Shown here: positions 46,639 to 55,764 of the stretch, one piece after another
Layout: the number at the start of each line of letters is the position of its first letter
Position numbering within the stretch: position 1 is the first letter of the stretch
DNA from: an uncultured Christensenellaceae bacterium
GTDB lineage: Bacteria; Bacillota; Clostridia; Christensenellales; UBA3700
DNA length: 64,000 nucleotides
Direction of reading: 5' to 3'
Assembly (NCBI GenBank): GCA_944376205.1
Contig: CALWBV010000007.1
Location: 28,165-92,164, forward strand
The notes under the pieces: generated by a model
What the model saw: only the letters and a program-made list of their open reading frames with translations
The model's database searches: none
What the model was told of the DNA's origin: nothing
Position numbers and translations under genes: made by a program

Positions 46639-48222
46639 TTATTCTTTGTCTTTTTGGAGCATTTTTTTGTATTCGTTGAACTCGTAATCGGGATTAACTC
46701 GCCAGAGATTCCACTTCGAAGCAAACGTAAATTTACTTTTAGGGTAGGTCTTGCCTCTGTAAATCTCGGGCAGACATATCTTGCATTTTATAGAAGCGAA
46801 ATAGTCTCTCATGGCTTCGAGACGCTGCTCGAAATCCGTATAATCCCTCTTTTTGACGGGCGTCCAGCATACTTCTGAAAAGGCTACGAGACGTGCCATT
46901 GTAAGCATGTCGAGTTTGCCCTCGTCGGATATGTATTCAGTCCACTGCGGTATCTCCATACCAACGACGTTTTCGTCATTCATGACGCCCAGCTTCTCCG
47001 CCGAAAGCGAATAGGTTTTGGCAAGAGGACGCACATTGTACGGATGATCCATATATACGTAATTCACCATGGACAGAACGAGCTTTCCGCCCCTTTCCAT
47101 CCAGCCGAACTCGTTTTTATCACGCTTGCGGCGTGTCCACCATTGTGCGATTATATCCGTATCCATCATATCGTAGGCATCGAGAATTTCGTTCCAGCCT
47201 ATCATGGCTTTGCCCTTTGACTTTAGATATTCGGCTATCACGTTGTTGAAATATCCCTGCAAATCGTTTTCGTTTCTAAGACCTTCCGCTTTGATTTTAG
47301 CCTGACAGAGAGGGCACTTTTCCCAGCGTGCTTTAGGCACTTCGTCTCCGCCGATATGGAAATATTTTCCGGGGAAAATCTCACACATTTCGTCTATGAT
47401 ATCTTTTGCAAAATCGTAAACTTCCTGCTTGCCGCCGCACAAAATATTGTCCATTACTCCCCAACGGTTGGAAACCTCCGTCTCCTGACCGCTGCACGAA
47501 AGATGAGGATAGCATGCGATTGCCGCTACCATGTGACCGGGCATATCTATCTCGGGAATAATCTCGATATGCCTTTCTTTGGCAAAAGCAACGACGTCTT
47601 TCATTTGCTCTTGCGTATAAAAACATCCCTCTCCGTACGGTTTGCCGTCATGAGGTTCTTTCCCTCTCATGTAGCCTTTGAGACTCAAAGGAGTATCCTT
47701 TCTGATCGAGCCTTTTTGCGTAAGCAAAGGATATTTTTTTATCTCTGCTCTCCATCCTTGGTCCTCTGTCAAATGCCAGTGGAAAACATTCATTTTGAGG
47801 TGCGACATTATCTCGATTATCTCTTTTATCTTATCGACAGTCCAGAAGTGTCTAGCACAGTCAAGCATAAAACCTCTGTGAGCGTATTGGGGTTTGTCCT
47901 GAATGTCGCTGCAATGCACGGCATTGCCGTTGCCGATAAGCTGCTCGAGAGTCATCAGCGCATAATAGGCTCCCGCCTCTCCGCTTGCGCTTACCGTAAC
48001 TCCGTTTCCCGACTTATCGCTGATAATAACATATCCCTCGGCAGGAACATGTTCGTCGGCAGAAAATTTTATAAAAGTTCCCTCTCCGCCGTCAATATTG
48101 CTTAAAAACTTTTTGGCAAATGCCGCCGCAGACGGAAAATCTCCGCTGATTTTAGTGGCTTTGCCGAATTTTATTGCGTGTTCTTTAACCACGTAATGCA
48201 AAGGTTTAGGAATAACGTTCAT
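46639..48222 (-). CDS. Beta-N-acetylhexosaminidase, glycoside hydrolase family 20
   Basis: A 527-residue GH20. A small N-terminal domain (1-110) precedes the TIM barrel, which shows GFMLDCARHFW, FHWHLTEDQGW and the catalytic pair Asp293-Glu294 in HIGGDEVPK. It hydrolyses terminal GlcNAc/GalNAc by substrate-assisted catalysis. There is no signal peptide, so it acts in the cytoplasm on imported oligosaccharides, or on recycled cell-wall pieces. It has its own promoter (48260) and terminator (46595). Confidence 0.96.
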   Translation of the reverse strand: MNVIPKPLHYVVKEHAIKFGKATKISGDFPSAAAFAKKFLSNIDGGEGTFIKFSADEHVPAEGYVIISDKSGNGVTVSASGEAGAYYALMTLEQLIGNGNAVHCSDIQDKPQYAHRGFMLDCARHFWTVDKIKEIIEIMSHLKMNVFHWHLTEDQGWRAEIKKYPLLTQKGSIRKDTPLSLKGYMRGKEPHDGKPYGEGCFYTQEQMKDVVAFAKERHIEIIPEIDMPGHMVAAIACYPHLSCSGQETEVSNRWGVMDNILCGGKQEVYDFAKDIIDEMCEIFPGKYFHIGGDEVPKARWEKCPLCQAKIKAEGLRNENDLQGYFNNVIAEYLKSKGKAMIGWNEILDAYDMMDTDIIAQWWTRRKRDKNEFGWMERGGKLVLSMVNYVYMDHPYNVRPLAKTYSLSAEKLGVMNDENVVGMEIPQWTEYISDEGKLDMLTMARLVAFSEVCWTPVKKRDYTDFEQRLEAMRDYFASIKCKICLPEIYRGKTYPKSKFTFASKWNLWRVNPDYEFNEYKKMLQKDKE

Positions 48223-48259
48223 ACATCCCCCTAGTATTTTTTTGTCTTAAAGTAATTTT

Positions 48260-48288
48260 ATTATAGTACATTCCAAAGGTTTTTTCAA
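48260..48288 (-). promoter_or_regulatory. Promoter of the GH20 gene
   Basis: Minus strand TTGAAA, 17 nt, TATAAT. The -35 overlaps the stop codon of the upstream lipoprotein gene. Confidence 0.82.
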
Positions 48289-49679
48289 CCCCTGGAAATG
48301 ACGTTTTTGCCGCCCGTGAACTCCACATCGTTGAAAAGTCTTAATTTCCCGCCGTCGCGCGTATTGAAAATTTCCACTTCTATGCTTCCGCCGTTATAAT
48401 CGAAAGAATAAATCTGCTGTCCGAATTGCACGAGATCGAGAGCCGAAAATTCGCTGTCGGGTTGCACTTCTTTACCGTCTACGTAAATTTTCATATCGCA
48501 ATAATAAGGAGAAGCAAAGCCGAAATTCGTAAGCATAAAACTTGCCTTGCCGCTTTCTATCTTAAGATTTGACGCTGCAAGTTGATATCCGAGATGATAT
48601 TTGAGATAATCGAAAGCGCTTATTTTTCCTTCTTTGAGCAAATAAGGGTTGTAAGGAAGATCGTTTTCTTGCAGATAAGTCTCGTCCAACCATACCTCTT
48701 TCGCCTGCTCGAGAACATACTTTTTTCCTTCGTCCTCATTGTAATTGTGCTCGATTGACAATGTGGTAAGTCCGTATCCTGCACATTGTTTAACTATGCC
48801 TTTGATATCCGTCTCTACTCCCGCTCTGCCCCATGGCAATTCGCCGTCAGTAAGCGTATATTTGCATTTATTGAGAAGCTTGGGATATTCGCTGTCATTC
48901 CAATCCATCATACCCCATTCGTGATCGTATCCCACAAGAAAATCGTCATGCAAGCCGAATCTGTACTCCAAGTCGTCAGGGACTTGCGTGAGCATTTCGG
49001 GCGTACGCACCATTATAGGAACGCCTTCCGGAACCATATCCGCAACCGCCTTTGCAACTCGTCTTACACTGTGTCTGTGGACACTGCCGTGTCCCTCTCC
49101 CCAAAGTCCTATCATGCCCATTTGTACGGCGTAGACCACATCGTTGAACAACTGCGTGTTATCTTGGAAAAACGCCTTGAGTTGACTGCAATGTCTCTCG
49201 ATATCACGTGTTCTGGGGCCCTCTTTTTGTCCTTCGGTAGTCTCGTAAGCAAAACGCAAAAGTATCTCTACGTCTTTGCTTTCGATATACTCAAAATATT
49301 CCTTGAGTTGCTCAAATGCATTAGAAGGAATATCGCTGTTGCAATACTCTATAAGATAAACGTAAACCTGCAATATTTTTATATCCTGTTCGCCGTGACG
49401 GGTAAGCTGTTCGTCGAGTTTTTGAATATAAGGCTCGCCGCTGCCCGGATAAGCTTCGTCTCTGCCGAGAGTGATATAAGTCTCTCCTCTGAATCCCCTG
49501 TCGGGATTGAATAAAGGCGCACTTTCCATCGTACAAAAAGCAATGCTTTCGTCAATCGTATATTTGAAAGACGTGGCAGTAGGAGGATAATCTTTTATAT
49601 TTATTTTACTGCATGCGCACAATCCCAGAATGCTTACGCTTACTATTACAGCAATTAAGGCAATGCATAAAATTTTCAT
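48285..49679 (-). CDS. Lipoprotein with DUF4874/DUF4832-like glycosidase fold
   Basis: A 464-residue lipoprotein. The signal peptide ends in the lipobox LCAC (Cys23). The mature protein has NPDRGFRGE near residue 58, the hallmark N-terminal motif of DUF4874 proteins. A barrel-like region follows, with VQMGMIGLWGEGHGS and SIEHNYNED, and a beta-sandwich C-terminal part from about 365, consistent with DUF4832. These families look like glycoside hydrolases (TIM barrel plus beta-sandwich), but no activity is established that I know of. Surface location beside a GH20 gene suggests glycan binding or cleavage. The N-terminus has many acidic residues in place of a linker. Confidence 0.8.
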   Translation of the reverse strand: MKILCIALIAVIVSVSILGLCACSKINIKDYPPTATSFKYTIDESIAFCTMESAPLFNPDRGFRGETYITLGRDEAYPGSGEPYIQKLDEQLTRHGEQDIKILQVYVYLIEYCNSDIPSNAFEQLKEYFEYIESKDVEILLRFAYETTEGQKEGPRTRDIERHCSQLKAFFQDNTQLFNDVVYAVQMGMIGLWGEGHGSVHRHSVRRVAKAVADMVPEGVPIMVRTPEMLTQVPDDLEYRFGLHDDFLVGYDHEWGMMDWNDSEYPKLLNKCKYTLTDGELPWGRAGVETDIKGIVKQCAGYGLTTLSIEHNYNEDEGKKYVLEQAKEVWLDETYLQENDLPYNPYLLKEGKISAFDYLKYHLGYQLAASNLKIESGKASFMLTNFGFASPYYCDMKIYVDGKEVQPDSEFSALDLVQFGQQIYSFDYNGGSIEVEIFNTRDGGKLRLFNDVEFTGGKNVISRG

Positions 49680-49720
49680 GATTTTCTCTCCTAAAAATAC
49701 AACTTAAAGCGACTGACTCT

Positions 49721-49749
49721 ATTTTAACATATCGCAAGCTTTCAAACAA
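49721..49749 (-). promoter_or_regulatory. Promoter of the 48285 lipoprotein gene
   Basis: Minus strand TTGTTT, 17 nt, TAAAAT. Confidence 0.65.
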
Positions 49750-49810
49750 TACGTGATATTATTGCTTTTTTTGAACAAATCAATAAATACTATATACACG
49801 CTCGCAACTT

Positions 49811-49846
49811 TATAAAAAAAGTCCCTTCTGAAGAGAAAGGACTTTT
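49811..49846 (-). terminator. Terminator of the zinc-ribbon/DUF4190-like gene
   Basis: A 13-bp minus-strand stem AAAAGTCCTTTCT / AGAAGGGACTTTT with one G-U pair, followed by T residues. Confidence 0.88.
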
Positions 49847-49856
49847 ATGATTAACT

Positions 49857-50387
49857 CTAATTTTGTGCCGCGGCACCTATAATAGGCAATGCAATCGATA
49901 TAATTATTATAAAAATCTGAATCAAGCCGAATACAAGACCTATTATAGACAGAATCTTACCTACTCTGGCGTTACTTTCGCCCTCGTATTCGCCCGTAGC
50001 TGCAAGTTGCAGTCCCTTATTCGCCATATTGAGACCGATGATCGCCGTGATAAGCGTGAACACTCCGAGTATAGACAAAATACCGCATACGAGTGCGAAC
50101 GTGGCGCTGGAATTGCTCAATTTCATCTTATATCTGGGCGGCACGTCGTTGTTTGAAGTACCGTATCTGTTGTTCCTCTCCGATGAAAATTTATTTATAT
50201 CGTCACTCGAGGTATTGCTATTTACATAGCTTGTTTGCTCATATTTATTTTCATGAGCAAGATCTTCGAATTCGTCGTTATCGTGCGTATGGTCTATGAC
50301 TTCCACTTTTCTTTCTATTCTGTGGCCGCAGTTGCCGCAATAAACGTCTCTGTCGTCAACAATGCTGCCGCAATTTTCGCAACGCAT
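49857..50387 (-). CDS. Zinc-ribbon membrane protein, DUF4190-like
   Basis: A 176-residue protein. An N-terminal zinc ribbon (CENCG and CGNCG, within the first 25 residues) is followed by a polar linker of about 60 residues, then two hydrophobic helices (about 97-123 and 142-172) with the DUF4190-type phrase VCGILSILGV and GLNMANKG between them. I placed the start at 50387 because AAGGAGGG lies 6 nt upstream; the longer frame reads through that site. Function is unknown; such proteins are common small membrane proteins in Clostridia. Confidence 0.88.
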   Translation of the reverse strand: MRCENCGSIVDDRDVYCGNCGHRIERKVEVIDHTHDNDEFEDLAHENKYEQTSYVNSNTSSDDINKFSSERNNRYGTSNNDVPPRYKMKLSNSSATFALVCGILSILGVFTLITAIIGLNMANKGLQLAATGEYEGESNARVGKILSIIGLVFGLIQIFIIIISIALPIIGAAAQN

Positions 50388-50433
50388 ATTTTCCCTCCTT
50401 AAACGAATTGACACATTTATTTGTATCGATTAT

Positions 50434-50463
50434 ATTTTAGCATATGCTTTGGGATTTTTTCAA
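50434..50463 (-). promoter_or_regulatory. Promoter of the 49857 gene
   Basis: Minus strand TTGAAA, 18 nt, TAAAAT. Confidence 0.6.
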
Positions 50464-50510
50464 GAGTATTTTTATGTTAATTGTCCAGATTTTATGCAAA
50501 TTCTGCATAA

Positions 50511-50948
50511 TTAATTCTCTATCATATACTGACTGTAACCTAAAGGCGAAAATCCTTCTCTCTTGTAAAGCCTTATGGCACCTTCGTTGGAATCTTCGAC
50601 TTCAAGCCTTATTCGGGCAAAAGCGCCGAGTTTCTCCTTGACAAAACGAATGAATTCTCCGCCGAGTCCCTTACCTCTGAACTCGCCTTTGATAAACACT
50701 TCTTCTATCCATACGACCCTGCCTCCGGCCTCGTTGCTGTATGTGTATGCCGTGAGACCGTAGCCTGCGGTTTTGCCGTCGCATACAAGTATAAACAAGT
50801 CGAGATAAGGGCTTCCCGCTTGAGCTTCGTCAAGCGTATTTTCCATATTTTTTTGAGGTATAGGATGTTCTACTGCCGGTGAAGAATAAAATTCATTCAT
50901 CATAGCAAGTACTTCGTTTCTGTCTTCCGCATTATATTTTCTTATCAT
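50511..50948 (-). CDS. GNAT-family N-acetyltransferase
   Basis: A 145-residue GNAT. The acetyl-CoA site is in FIKGEFRGKGLGGEFI (the Q/RxxGxG/A motif), preceded by the beta-4 strand VVWIEEV. The C-terminal motif is NEGAIRLYKREGF. The substrate is unknown; it could be an amine, an antibiotic or a protein N-terminus. It is monocistronic, with a promoter at 50974 and an AAGGAG ribosome site. No clear terminator follows. Confidence 0.93.
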   Translation of the reverse strand: MIRKYNAEDRNEVLAMMNEFYSSPAVEHPIPQKNMENTLDEAQAGSPYLDLFILVCDGKTAGYGLTAYTYSNEAGGRVVWIEEVFIKGEFRGKGLGGEFIRFVKEKLGAFARIRLEVEDSNEGAIRLYKREGFSPLGYSQYMIEN

Positions 50949-50973
50949 ATTCGCTCCTTATAACTTCATATTC

Positions 50974-51002
50974 AATATAACATATTTAATTGCAAATTGC
51001 AA
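50974..51002 (-). promoter_or_regulatory. Promoter of the GNAT gene
   Basis: Minus strand TTGCAA, 17 nt, TATATT. Confidence 0.7.
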
Positions 51003-51140
51003 CAATGTAATTTTTTCCTTGATAACTGAAGAATTTTCAAACTTTTCTACAAAATATACTGATATTGTGATTGAGTTACGGAAAAATATGGAAAAATGGT
51101 ATATAATGACAGTGTAAAAAACTTAAAGGAGACAAGTTTT

Positions 51141-51455
51141 ATGGCAATAACAGAACTTACAAAAGACAACTTCGACGACGAGGTATTGAACAGCGACAAA
51201 CCCGTGCTTATAGATTTCTGGGCAACATGGTGCGGCCCTTGCAGAATGCTTTCACCCACAGTGGACGAAATCGCAGAAGAATACGATTCAGTAAAAGTAT
51301 GCAAAGTCAACGTCGACAAAGAGATGGAACTTGCAAGCGCTTTCGGCGTAACGAGTATTCCTATGCTGACAGTAATTAAAGACAAAAAAATCGTCGCACA
51401 GACCGTAGGCGTACAACCTAAATCCAAAATACTCTCCATGCTCAACCTTAACTGA
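51141..51455 (+). CDS. trxA: Thioredoxin
   Basis: A 104-residue thioredoxin, normal length. The active site is WATWCGPCRM with Cys31 and Cys34, the cis-Pro is in TSIPMLTV, and the buried Asp is in LIDFW. A cytoplasmic disulfide reductant, it supplies electrons to ribonucleotide reductase, peroxiredoxins and other proteins. The start at 51141 follows AAAGGAGA; a longer frame from 51096 has no ribosome site. A TATAAT lies at about 51101, but the -35 is poor. No thioredoxin reductase gene is adjacent. Confidence 0.97.
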   Translation: MAITELTKDNFDDEVLNSDKPVLIDFWATWCGPCRMLSPTVDEIAEEYDSVKVCKVNVDKEMELASAFGVTSIPMLTVIKDKKIVAQTVGVQPKSKILSMLNLN

Positions 51456-51469
51456 ACATATTACCCTAA

Positions 51470-51500
51470 AAAATACACGGCAGATTTTCTGCCGTGTATA
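51470..51500. terminator. Bidirectional terminator between trxA and the 51516 gene
   Basis: Stem TACACGGCAGA / TCTGCCGTGTA with a 3-nt loop. The T-run lies on the minus strand, so it best serves the 51516 gene and also faces trxA. Confidence 0.85.
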
Positions 51501-51515
51501 ACTTGGATGTAAAGC

Positions 51516-52049
51516 TTATTTGTGATTGATAGCGTCTCTGAAGACTTTGTCGGATTCGGAATAGAGTTTTCCGCAATATTCGCATTGAGCTGTAGAAGCT
51601 TGCGCCTCTGCATAGACCTGTGCGCCGCAATTGACGCATTTGAAGGAAAACTTGTGCAATTCCTGCTTTCTGGAATTGATAAGTTCCAACCGAGTGTTGT
51701 CGACAAAGAGATATTTTGACAAATATCCGTTTCTTATACAAGACTGTATAAGCGCTACAACGGTCTTTTCGTTGAGCGACAGATAGGTCGACAAATCGGC
51801 AACCGTATAGAGATTTTGTTCTTCGATCGCTCTCAACAAAGCAATGTTTTTATTGTAATCGGCCATTCTTGCCCAACATATGGGTGCACCGTAAAAACCG
51901 GCGACTATGAGAACGATTCCCAATGCCATCAATATCCATATCTTATTGATTGCACACAAAACCGTCATAACTATGCCGACAGGGAATCCGACGGTCAGAA
52001 TAATTGCTACCGCAAGCATTGTTTTTTTCTTTTTAATAACTGCGTCCAT
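51516..52049 (-). CDS. Small membrane protein with helical linker and C-terminal zinc ribbon
   Basis: A 177-residue protein that I do not recognise. Two hydrophobic helices lie at about 11-32 and 36-55. A middle region resembles a winged helix (IEEQNLYTVADLSTYLSLNE, then VVALIQSCIRNGYLSK). The C-terminal zinc ribbon has CVNCG and CEYCG. A membrane-tethered nucleic-acid or protein-binding role is possible. It has a promoter at 52066 and a terminator at 51470, and is monocistronic. Confidence 0.85.
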   Translation of the reverse strand: MDAVIKKKKTMLAVAIILTVGFPVGIVMTVLCAINKIWILMALGIVLIVAGFYGAPICWARMADYNKNIALLRAIEEQNLYTVADLSTYLSLNEKTVVALIQSCIRNGYLSKYLFVDNTRLELINSRKQELHKFSFKCVNCGAQVYAEAQASTAQCEYCGKLYSESDKVFRDAINHK

Positions 52050-52065
52050 ACATACCTCTGTATTT

Positions 52066-52094
52066 TATTATATAGGGTGTGAATAATAAAATCA
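52066..52094 (-). promoter_or_regulatory. Promoter of the 51516 gene
   Basis: Minus strand TTGATT, 17 nt, TATAAT. Confidence 0.75.
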
Positions 52095-52152
52095 ATATGC
52101 AAAACGAAATTTGTAAATTTTTATAAAAAAAATTATCACTTCAGGAGAATAT

Positions 52153-53820
52153 ATGAAAAATATTAAAACCGTGATCATCGGAGGAGTAGCCGGAGGAGCC
52201 ACTGCCGCCGCCAGATTGAGACGTCTTGACGAACATGCGGAAATAGTCATTTTTGAAAGAGGAGAATATATTTCATTTGCAAACTGCGGACTGCCGTATT
52301 ATATCGGCGGAGAAATCAAACGTAAATCCTCGCTGACTTTGCAGACTCCCGAAAGTTTCTCTGCCCGTTTCAACGTAGACGTAAGGGTTTTCAACGAAGT
52401 TACCGCAATAAACAAAGAGCGTAAAACGGTTACGGTCAACGATCTTCTCAACAATCGAACTTACGAAGAAAGTTATGACAACCTGATAATTTCCACAGGC
52501 GCTTCGCCTACTCTTCCTCAAATCGAAAGCCTTGACGACGAAAGAATCTTCACGTTGCGAAATATTCCCGACACATACAGAATCAAGGATTACGTAACGC
52601 TTCGTCAACCACATACGGCACTTGTCGTAGGCGGCGGATTTATAGGTATGGAAATGACGGAAAACCTCGTAAACGCAGGAGTAAAAGTCAGCGTTGCAAC
52701 AAGATCGGACAGAGTTATGTCGCACCTCGATTACGATTCGTCATGCTTTATCCACAACGAATTGAGAGCACACGACGTAAAACTTTTATTCAATAGCGTT
52801 CCCGTAAAAATCATTCCCGGCAAAGACATTCTCGAAGTATCTCTTTCAAGCGGAATCACCGTAAAGACTGATATGATTATTCTCGCTTTGGGGGTTACTC
52901 CCGACAGCAAAATAGCAATAGACGCAGGACTGGAAGTAAACTTGAGAGGCGCCGTCAAAACGGATAAACACATGCGTACCAGCGATCCCTCCATATACGC
53001 TGTCGGCGACGTTGCTCAAACTTACGATTTCGTCACGGGAGATCCTGCATACGTACCCCTTGCAGGACCTGCAAACAAACAAGGCAGAATTGCCGCCGAC
53101 AATATTGCAGGCATTCCCAGCCAATATAAAGGCACTCAAGGTTCTGCAATAGTCAAGATATTCGATCTGACCGTTGCATACACGGGCATGAGCGAAAGAG
53201 AAGCCTCAAAACGAGGTATAGACTACGGCAAAAGTCATACTTTTTCACCTAACCATGCCACATATTATCCAAACCCCGAATACATGTCGATAAAGACTGT
53301 TTTCGATAAAAAGGACGGAAAAATACTCGGTGCGCAGATAGTCGGCGGAGAAGGCGTCGATAAGCGTTGCGACGTTATCGCTACGGCAATAAGGGCAGGT
53401 ATGACGGCTTACGATCTCACCGACCTCGACTTGTGCTATGCACCTCCTTACGGCTCGGCAAAAGATCCCGTAAACATGGTAGGCTACACAATAGAAAATT
53501 TGCTTACGGGCAAGGTGAAAAACTTTTATAGCGAGGATATTGAAAAGTTACTCAAAAGAGACGACGTCACGCTTCTCGATACCCGTACCAAATACGAATA
53601 CGAGAGGGGACACATCCGAGGATTTGTCAATATTCCGCTTGACGAATTGAGGGCGAATCTTCATCTTATCGACAAATCCAAGCCCGTATATCTCACTTGC
53701 CAAGTAGGACAAAGAGGCTACGTCGCATCGCGCATTCTCTCTCAAAACGGTTATGACGTATATAATTTGAGCGGAGGATACAATCTCTATTCTGTCATAG
53801 AAGCTTCAAAAAATTCATAA
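52153..53820 (+). CDS. CoA-disulfide reductase / rhodanese fusion (FAD-dependent)
   Basis: A 555-residue fusion. Residues 1-450 are a pyridine nucleotide-disulfide oxidoreductase: the FAD site GGVAGGATAAARLRR, the single redox Cys45 in SFANCGLPYYIGG (as in CoA-disulfide reductase and NADH oxidase), the NAD site VGGGFIGME, and the dimerisation domain. Residues 460-555 are a rhodanese domain with active Cys516 in TCQVGQRG. CoADR-Rhd enzymes reduce CoA disulfides, persulfides or polysulfide. It has a CAGGAG site. It faces a Crp/Fnr-type regulator gene (53996), a likely regulator. NADH:O2 oxidase activity is an alternative. Confidence 0.95.
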   Translation: MKNIKTVIIGGVAGGATAAARLRRLDEHAEIVIFERGEYISFANCGLPYYIGGEIKRKSSLTLQTPESFSARFNVDVRVFNEVTAINKERKTVTVNDLLNNRTYEESYDNLIISTGASPTLPQIESLDDERIFTLRNIPDTYRIKDYVTLRQPHTALVVGGGFIGMEMTENLVNAGVKVSVATRSDRVMSHLDYDSSCFIHNELRAHDVKLLFNSVPVKIIPGKDILEVSLSSGITVKTDMIILALGVTPDSKIAIDAGLEVNLRGAVKTDKHMRTSDPSIYAVGDVAQTYDFVTGDPAYVPLAGPANKQGRIAADNIAGIPSQYKGTQGSAIVKIFDLTVAYTGMSEREASKRGIDYGKSHTFSPNHATYYPNPEYMSIKTVFDKKDGKILGAQIVGGEGVDKRCDVIATAIRAGMTAYDLTDLDLCYAPPYGSAKDPVNMVGYTIENLLTGKVKNFYSEDIEKLLKRDDVTLLDTRTKYEYERGHIRGFVNIPLDELRANLHLIDKSKPVYLTCQVGQRGYVASRILSQNGYDVYNLSGGYNLYSVIEASKNS

Positions 53821-53882
53821 ACAGCGTCAAGCGAAACAAACAAGTTTATTTATATATAATACTAAATATATAGTAATATAAG

Positions 53883-53923
53883 TTATTTATACAATTTACC
53901 CAAGTCTTAAATTGTATAAATAA
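53883..53923. repeat. Dispersed inverted-repeat element, copy B
   Basis: Same 16-nt arms as copy A with loop CCCAAGTCT, plus the AT-rich left flank (about 53845-53882) shared with copy C. It lies between convergent genes. Confidence 0.85.
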
Positions 53924-53937
53924 TAGAGTAAATCCGA

Positions 53938-53973
53938 TAAAAAAGCCGATTGCATAATTCAGCAATCGGCTTG
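53938..53973 (-). terminator. Terminator of the Crp/Fnr gene
   Basis: Minus-strand stem AAGCCGATTGC / GCAATCGGCTT followed by TTTTTT. It also faces CoADR-Rhd transcripts. Confidence 0.92.
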
Positions 53974-53995
53974 TGTCATTCATGTCTGAATTTTA

Positions 53996-54667
53996 TTATT
54001 TGCCGGCAATGATATTTTTGAGTTTATGTTTGTCCACGACTCTCAACTCGCCTCTTTTAAGTTCGACGATACCTTCAGTCTGAAAATACTTGAGCATTCT
54101 CGTAACGACTTCACGTGCCGATCCCATATACTTTGCAATCTGCTCGTGCGTAAGTTTTATAGTATCATGACCCGTCTTTGCAAGTTCGTCATTGAGAAAA
54201 ATCGACAAACGTTTGTCTGCGCCCATAAAGAGAATTTGCTGCATTGCCCACATAACGTCGGAAAATCTTACTGTCGCAAGCTTGTATGCAAAATTTTCGA
54301 GATAAATATTCTTACTCTTGATTTTCTTAAAAGTCTGGGCGCTTATAACAACTCCCCTCGTATCTTCTTCGGCATCGATATACACGTCAAAGGAAATTGC
54401 GTCCAAAACGCATGACGCCGACAAAATACACACGTCTCCCCCGTACAGTCTGTATAGCGTAACTTCCCTGCCGTCGTCAGACACCATATACACGCGCAGT
54501 TGTCCTTCTTCGATATAAATCACGCCGAGGCATTTATCGTCGGAACGGTGTACGTTTTCACCCTTTTTGAATAGGGCTTCTCTCGACGTCGAAATAATGA
54601 GTTCTTTTTGTTCATCGGTAAGAAAGCCGTAAAATTCACTCTTTTGCAAAACTTCTTTTACACTCAT
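53996..54667 (-). CDS. Crp/Fnr-family transcriptional regulator
   Basis: A 223-residue regulator. The cupin-like sensor domain is at 20-115, the dimer helix at 120-150, and the winged helix-turn-helix at 165-210 (LTHEQIAKYMGSAREVVTRM). Residues for a 4Fe-4S cluster as in Fnr are missing from the N-terminus. Cysteines at about 46, 80 and 86 might sense redox, haem or sulfur. It is encoded convergently with CoADR-rhodanese and is a candidate regulator of it. It has a strong promoter of its own (54684). Confidence 0.93.
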   Translation of the reverse strand: MSVKEVLQKSEFYGFLTDEQKELIISTSREALFKKGENVHRSDDKCLGVIYIEEGQLRVYMVSDDGREVTLYRLYGGDVCILSASCVLDAISFDVYIDAEEDTRGVVISAQTFKKIKSKNIYLENFAYKLATVRFSDVMWAMQQILFMGADKRLSIFLNDELAKTGHDTIKLTHEQIAKYMGSAREVVTRMLKYFQTEGIVELKRGELRVVDKHKLKNIIAGK

Positions 54668-54683
54668 ACAAGCCTCCTACGGC

Positions 54684-54712
54684 ATTATATCATAGCGAAT
54701 AAAAAATTTCAA
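54684..54712 (-). promoter_or_regulatory. Promoter of the Crp/Fnr gene
   Basis: Minus strand TTGAAA, 17 nt, TATAAT, with TG before the -10; only about 20 nt upstream of the start. Confidence 0.82.
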
Positions 54713-54937
54713 CGGTTATCTCGCCCGTACAACTCAATCAAAGAGTCGTCATGCATGACCGCAATAATTCTAACCCGCCTCGGGCATATTTATTATAAGT
54801 ATTTTAACGTCACTCGTCAGAATTATAATTTCATGCCCTAAAAATTCAGGCGGCAAAACACAGTCTGCCGCCTTACAACGCATTATGATTTATTTATACC
54901 GTACACGCATGTGCATTTACACGATTTACATTGGCAA

Positions 54938-55651
54938 TTATTCATCGCAATCCGCTATCCTTAAAAGCGTCACTGCTGCCGCCAAGGTCGAATCCTTTTT
55001 GAGATTTACGAGTCGCAGCAAATCTCCGCTTTTGAGTCTGACCACAAAAGTATGCGAAATCCCCGAATTCTCCTCATTGCCGTCAAAGTAGGCTTTGCCG
55101 CCTGCGACAGCTTTATCGTTGACCGTTACTCCTATACCGCATTTTGCGTTGGGGCAACGGTTGCTTCCGCTCGCATTGTAAGCAAGCTGATAGAGTCCGC
55201 CCTTCTTGATATTAAGACTCATGTCCGATAAGAGTTCGGCGCATTCTCCTTTGTCGAATATCTTTTTGTCCATACGGAGATTTTCGTTTTCGTCATAAGT
55301 TGAAGGCTCACTGCTTTCTGCCGCAAACAATTCGCTGTCCAAGGATTTTCCGTCTTCTCCCTTACAACCTGTCGGTCCCGTCGGTCCTGTAGGTCCCGTA
55401 CATCCTGTTGCACCAGTACACCCCGTCGCACCCGTGGCGCCGTCTGTACCTGCCGCACCTGCAGGGCCTGTAGGTCCCGTCGCTCCCGTTGCTCCTGTTG
55501 CGCCTGTAGGACCTGTCGCTCCTGTTGCGCCCGTGGCGCCCTTCGGACAGTACCCTCGCACGGCGGGATGACATACCGCGTTGCATGCATACCAACCGTA
55601 ACTGCCTAAATTGCATATATAATTATTGTTTTGATAAAAATTACTGTTCAT
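54938..55651 (-). CDS. Collagen-like G-X-Y repeat protein (exosporium/surface type)
   Basis: A 237-residue protein. A short Asn/Tyr-rich N-terminal part (residues 1-38, with [15 protein letters not shown]) is followed by about 21 G-X-Y triplets ([13 protein letters not shown] and similar, rich in Thr, with several GCT and GPT). A C-terminal beta-rich domain of about 130 residues resembles BclA-type trimerising heads. Thr-rich triplets are typical O-glycosylation sites in spore-surface collagens. I chose the ATG at 55651, 6 nt after GGGAGAAA; 79 upstream codons in frame are unsupported. It is divergent from a glycosyltransferase gene 113 bp away. A secretion signal is not obvious, which suits a spore-coat-type protein assembled from the mother cell. 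Confidence 0.88.
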   Translation of the reverse strand: MNSNFYQNNNYICNLGSYGWYACNAVCHPAVRGYCPKGATGATGATGPTGATGATGATGPTGPAGAAGTDGATGATGCTGATGCTGPTGPTGPTGCKGEDGKSLDSELFAAESSEPSTYDENENLRMDKKIFDKGECAELLSDMSLNIKKGGLYQLAYNASGSNRCPNAKCGIGVTVNDKAVAGGKAYFDGNEENSGISHTFVVRLKSGDLLRLVNLKKDSTLAAAVTLLRIADCDE

Positions 55652-55764
55652 ATATTTCTCCCGGGCAATAGCCATCTGTATCATAATATGCATAAAAAAA
55701 CTTTCTTGCTTATACCTATCGCACACAAAACCTTCTGCGGCAATAAAATATATAGGAGATATAT

